Assembly (NCBI GenBank): GCA_025356475.1
Contig: JANXSX010000068.1
Span: 1 to 64,000 of the forward strand
Origin: Isosphaeraceae bacterium
GTDB lineage: Bacteria > Planctomycetota > Planctomycetia > Isosphaerales > Isosphaeraceae
Direction of reading: 5' to 3'
Length of the DNA: 64,000 nucleotides
Shown: positions 60,576-64,000 of the stretch, piece by piece
Numbering within the stretch: position 1 is the stretch's first letter
How the letters are laid out: every line of letters starts with the position of its first letter
Notes under the pieces: generated by a model
Seen by the model: only the letters and a program-made list of their open reading frames with translations
Database searches by the model: none
Told to the model about the DNA's origin: nothing
Made by a program: the position numbers and the translations under genes

Positions 60576-62834
60576 TCATCGACCCTTCTTCTTCCCCTTG
60601 CTTTTCCCTTTCCCTTTCCCTTTCTTCGGCCCTCGGTTGACAACTCGTTCGGTGGGTCGAGGTGCGCGGCGGATGGGTTGAGATCGACTGGGGTGCGGAC
60701 CCGTCGCGGGACCTTGACTCGGGTCAGAAGTGGCTAGAACCAGGTCGAGTTCGCGGCGATCGACGTCGATGCTGGCGACCTTGACCTCGATCTGATCGCC
60801 GAGCCGATATCGTTTCCCCCCGCGACGACCGATCAGCGTATGCGTCTCGGACTCCAGATAGTAATAGTCGTCGGACAGGGCAGTAAGGTGCAAGAGTCCC
60901 TCGACAGGCAGCTCAACAAGTCGGGCAAAGAAGCCGAAATCCGTAACGTTAATAATCACCGCGTGGAACGTCTCGCCAATTCTTCCTAACAAGTGCGTGA
61001 GTAGCTTGATCTTGATGAGTTCACGTTCGGCCGTCTCGGCCCTGCGTTCAGTTCGAGTACAATGCTCGCCGAGGGCTGTCAGCTCTTCCAGGTCCGTCTT
61101 GGGCTTCTTGCCTGCGAGGACTGCCGCTAACTGACGATGAACTTGCAGGTCCGGGAACCGGCGGATTGGCGAGGTGAAGTGGCAGTAGTCGTCGCTCGCG
61201 AGTGCATAATGACCGAGCTTTTCTGGGGTGTATCTCGCCTGTTTCAAACTCCGCAACAAGGCATAATGGATCGCGTGGGCTTCGGGCTTCCCTACTGCCT
61301 CTGCGAGCACCTTCTGAAGCTCGAAGCGGCTCTGGGCTTGCTCAATCTCGAAGCCCAGCTCTCGAGCGAACTCGGCGAAATCCTCGAGCTTGCCGGGCTC
61401 GGGGTCGGGATGCACCCGGCGAAGGATCGCTACTTCTTTGGACCCAAGCCAATCCGCGACCGACTCATTTGCGGCAAGCATAAACTCTTCAATGACCTGA
61501 TGGCTTACGTCATGCGATGCAAGGTGAGCCCCCACAACCTGTCCCACATCGCCAAGGTCAATCTCGATCTCAGGCATACTCAGTTCCAACGCCCCGCGCA
61601 GGAACCGCCGCTTCCTCAAGATCATTGCAAGTTCGAGCATTCGCCCCAGCGTCGCGTGAACCTCGGGTAGAAGCCCTGCGGGTATCCCCTCGGATGGCTG
61701 CATCGCCTCAAAGGCTTGCTCATAGCTGAAGCGTTGATCAACCTTGATGGCTGACCTTGCGAAAGTCATCCCAGTCCGGATTCCCTCGGCGTTAAATTCG
61801 AGCAGGGCACTCATCGTATATCGAACGTGCCCTGATTGAAGACTTGCCAGGCTATTGCTAATCACCTCGGGGAGCATTGGAATCACACGGTCGGGCAGGT
61901 AGACCGAAGTCCCCCGCTTCTTCGCTTCGATGTCAAGGGCCGAGCCTATCTTGACGAAGTGCGAGACATCGGCAATATGAACTCCGAGCGACCAGTAGCC
62001 ACGGTCGTCACGACTCAGGCTGATCGCATCATCGAAGTCACGGGCAGTTGCTGGATCGATCGTGACAGTCAAAACCTCTCGGAGGTCAAGGCGATCGTCA
62101 ACATTCTCTTCTTTGAATGTCAATGCCTGCTCACGTGCCTCTTGCAACGTATCATCATCGAACACATCGGGGATGCCAAGGGCACGGATTACTGAGAGTG
62201 TATCAACTCCAGGGGTTCCCCGTGGCCCGAGCAACTCGGTGATGACCCCCTCGCCCTGGTGAGTTGGGCTAGGGTATCGAACCATCTCAAGTGCAACTTT
62301 ATCGTCGGTCTTGGCACCTTTTGCACCTGGGTCGCCGACATAGATGGGAGTTGTGAAGGTGGTGCCGTCGATCCTGACGAAGCCCGCCCCATCGCGTTCC
62401 AGGTACGTGCCGACAAAGAGACCGGCCGCGCGGTTGAGTACCTGAAGGACTTTCCCTTCGATATTCATTCCCGACTTCTTGGGCCGCTTGACAACTTTGA
62501 CAAGCACTTCATCACCACTGGACGCGTCACGTCCCTCATCAGCCGGTATATAGATCTGCTCAGATCGATCGGTCGACAAGTGGGGACGCACGAAGCCGAA
62601 GCCCTTCTGGCTACGGCGATAAATGCCCCTGATGGTCCCCTTCGTATCGGGGAGACGGAGGGTCTTATCCTTTGCCAGCTCGAGCTTGCCTTCCCGGATC
62701 AATCTCTTGATCGCCGATCGAAGGTCGGGATACTCAAGGTCTGCAAGCTGGAACCGACGCGACATCGCTTTCAGAGTCAGCGGCACATAGCCTATGCTGT
62801 TGAGCAGTTCGAGGACCCGGTCTGCGTGATCCAT
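60576..62834 (-). CDS. rnr: Ribonuclease R
   Basis: 752 residues. N-terminal winged helix and cold-shock OB domains, then the RNB domain (TIDPATARDFDDAISLSRDDRGYWSLGVHIADVSHFV, with the metal-binding Asp residues, and HYALLRSLKQARYTPEKLGHYALASDDYCHFTSPIRRFPDL), a C-terminal S1 domain (GETFHAVIINVTDFGFFARLVELPVEGLLHL) and a Lys/Gly tail. It degrades structured RNA 3' to 5'. It lies about 100 bases downstream of the YhaM-like gene on the same strand. Confidence 0.96.
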   Translation of the reverse strand: MDHADRVLELLNSIGYVPLTLKAMSRRFQLADLEYPDLRSAIKRLIREGKLELAKDKTLRLPDTKGTIRGIYRRSQKGFGFVRPHLSTDRSEQIYIPADEGRDASSGDEVLVKVVKRPKKSGMNIEGKVLQVLNRAAGLFVGTYLERDGAGFVRIDGTTFTTPIYVGDPGAKGAKTDDKVALEMVRYPSPTHQGEGVITELLGPRGTPGVDTLSVIRALGIPDVFDDDTLQEAREQALTFKEENVDDRLDLREVLTVTIDPATARDFDDAISLSRDDRGYWSLGVHIADVSHFVKIGSALDIEAKKRGTSVYLPDRVIPMLPEVISNSLASLQSGHVRYTMSALLEFNAEGIRTGMTFARSAIKVDQRFSYEQAFEAMQPSEGIPAGLLPEVHATLGRMLELAMILRKRRFLRGALELSMPEIEIDLGDVGQVVGAHLASHDVSHQVIEEFMLAANESVADWLGSKEVAILRRVHPDPEPGKLEDFAEFARELGFEIEQAQSRFELQKVLAEAVGKPEAHAIHYALLRSLKQARYTPEKLGHYALASDDYCHFTSPIRRFPDLQVHRQLAAVLAGKKPKTDLEELTALGEHCTRTERRAETAERELIKIKLLTHLLGRIGETFHAVIINVTDFGFFARLVELPVEGLLHLTALSDDYYYLESETHTLIGRRGGKRYRLGDQIEVKVASIDVDRRELDLVLATSDPSQGPATGPHPSRSQPIRRAPRPTERVVNRGPKKGKGKGKSKGKKKGR

Positions 62835-62931
62835 TGTGGAGCCTCGATTTCGGACGAATTCGAACGAAACAGGGTGTCATCGAGTGAACACGTTGACACC
62901 CTACGTAGCGATCGCCATGAAGACAAATGGA

Positions 62932-63924
62932 TCAAAGTGTCTCGTCGCTGTTCGGCTCAGCCGCGACGCCCTTGAATAACCTCCGGCCTAGATTCTGGTG
63001 GAATGGGGTCCAGTTCGACTCTTTGCTAGGATCGTCGCGGATCTCGCGGACCACGGCGTGGAGCTTGGCGTCGAGATTATCAAGATAGTGAAGGGCAAAG
63101 GCCTCTGGAGTCATCGGCACCTTAGGACTGCCGAACTCGTAAGTTCCATGGTGGCTGACAATCATGTGCTCGAGTCGGAGGAGCAGTTCGTCCGGGAACG
63201 GCTCGCCGGTAAGGTCGGCAACCAGTGCCACCTTCTCGCGAAGAAGCACAACCCCCATGATCAAATGTCCCACCATCTGACCTCGGTCGGTATAACCAAA
63301 CGCGCGGTCATACGAGAGTTCATCGATCTTACCGACGTCGTGCAGAAAGATCCCCATCATCAGCAGGTCGCGATCGATGTCCGGGTAGAGGTCGCTGATT
63401 CGGTCCGCAATCGACATCAAGGTGACGACATGCTCAAGAAGTCCGCTGTGATAAGCGTGGTGATTCTTGATCCCTGCGGGAGCCGTGGTGAACTTGCGGA
63501 CAAACTCTTCATCGATCAGAAAGGTCTCGGCAAGACCACGAAGGTTGGGGTTGTTCAAACCCATCAGGAACTCGCGCAGCTTTGCAGCGAGCTTGGCGAC
63601 GTTCTGGTTGCTCTGAGGCAAGAAATCTTCGGGCTCAACGCTGCTCGAGTCAATTGACTCGATATGTGAGAGAATAAGCTGAAGTGCTCCCTGGAAGACT
63701 TGTGTCTTCCCCTTTACATGCAGGTAATCACCCGCGTCGAACATCCGAGCGAGCCCCTCGCTCGCGTTCCAGAGCCGCGCCCCGACGCTGCCCGTTTTGT
63801 CGCGAAGTTCCAAATGGAGGTATGGATTCCCCTGACGGTTGACCCGAAGCTGCTTATCGGCCACTAGGAATGCGTCGTCGACGCTATCCCCATTGGTCAA
63901 CTGATTGACATATCGTCGGCTCAT
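62932..63924 (-). CDS. 3'-5' exoribonuclease YhaM-like, OB and HD domains
   Basis: 330 residues. An N-terminal OB-fold (LVADKQLRVNRQGNPYLHLELRDKTGSVGARLWN) precedes an HD phosphohydrolase domain: NHHAYHSGLLEHVVTL, FLHDVGKIDELSYD (the HD pair) and VSHHGTYEFGSPKVP. This matches YhaM/CBF1 exonucleases acting on RNA or DNA 3' ends. RNase R is the next gene. I call the gene YhaM-like because of sequence class only. Confidence 0.88.
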   Translation of the reverse strand: MSRRYVNQLTNGDSVDDAFLVADKQLRVNRQGNPYLHLELRDKTGSVGARLWNASEGLARMFDAGDYLHVKGKTQVFQGALQLILSHIESIDSSSVEPEDFLPQSNQNVAKLAAKLREFLMGLNNPNLRGLAETFLIDEEFVRKFTTAPAGIKNHHAYHSGLLEHVVTLMSIADRISDLYPDIDRDLLMMGIFLHDVGKIDELSYDRAFGYTDRGQMVGHLIMGVVLLREKVALVADLTGEPFPDELLLRLEHMIVSHHGTYEFGSPKVPMTPEAFALHYLDNLDAKLHAVVREIRDDPSKESNWTPFHQNLGRRLFKGVAAEPNSDETL

Positions 63925-64000
63925 GAAGGCAGAAACCAGACCGGAGTGGGGCCAGACTTGGCCAGGGATGGCGTCGGGCGAGTGCGCCTGGGTAACCAGG
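63925..64000. other. Short end region with nothing recognised
   Basis: The last 76 bases lie upstream of the YhaM-like gene. No feature is supported. Confidence 0.5.

Overview
The window reads as chromosomal DNA of a planctomycete, most likely of the Isosphaeraceae (Singulisphaera/Isosphaera type). The evidence is a DUF1559 pilin-like protein with the usual prepilin leader and C-terminal H-x-G-G-V-N motif, a Tat-exported Gfo/Idh/MocA oxidoreductase, a metallophosphatase lipoprotein, several secreted proteins of planctomycete type, moderately high GC, and genes scattered in short operons on both strands. The family assignment is an inference; no rRNA or tRNA gene is present to fix it.

Layout. 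1-3.1 kb: remnant of a frameshifted gene, a HlyD-type adaptor with a split lipoyl domain, and a TacT-like acetyltransferase. 3.1-9 kb: glmS, a queuosine-precursor-type transporter with two small membrane proteins, an exported oxidoreductase and a divergent PRPP synthetase ending in a strong terminator. 9.1-12.5 kb: a lipid-linked sugar operon (GT39-like transferase, Dpm1-like GT2, methyltransferase). 12.6-17.9 kb: a TetR-adaptor-RND pump operon with candidate operators. 18-31 kb: a DUF442 phosphatase, an OYE-type oxidoreductase, PP2C, an M16 peptidase, an AsmA-like protein, a HEAT-like protein and an amidohydrolase. 31-36.7 kb: a sensory cluster made of a UrtA-like binding protein, a hybrid kinase, a receiver and a HisKA-only protein. 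36.7-48.2 kb: acetyltransferase, Rieske protein, CrtI-like oxidoreductase, bshB1, an MFS transporter, a secretin-like protein, a metallophosphatase and a membrane-anchored sulfatase-fold enzyme. 48.2-53.7 kb: HNH protein, second M16 peptidase, DUF1559 protein and a lipoprotein. 53.7-54.67 kb: about 1 kb without an intact gene, holding a surface-protein remnant, four copies of a ~65-bp direct repeat and a long hairpin. 54.67-57.6 kb: the SRP RNA gene followed by dnaX, ybaB and recR. 57.9-63.9 kb: rpoN, a two-gene HEPN module, RNase R and a YhaM-like exoribonuclease.

The most informative observations are the SRP RNA gene directly ahead of dnaX, which also shows that the longest dnaX reading frame starts too early; an A10 slippage site in dnaX with stop codons close by in both other frames; the translationally coupled HEPN pair, which appears AT-richer than its neighbours; the UrtA-like/hybrid-kinase/HisKA-only signalling cluster with no transporter genes; and the ~65-bp repeat block beside a decayed surface-protein gene. 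I found no CRISPR array, prophage, complete insertion sequence, rRNA or tRNA.
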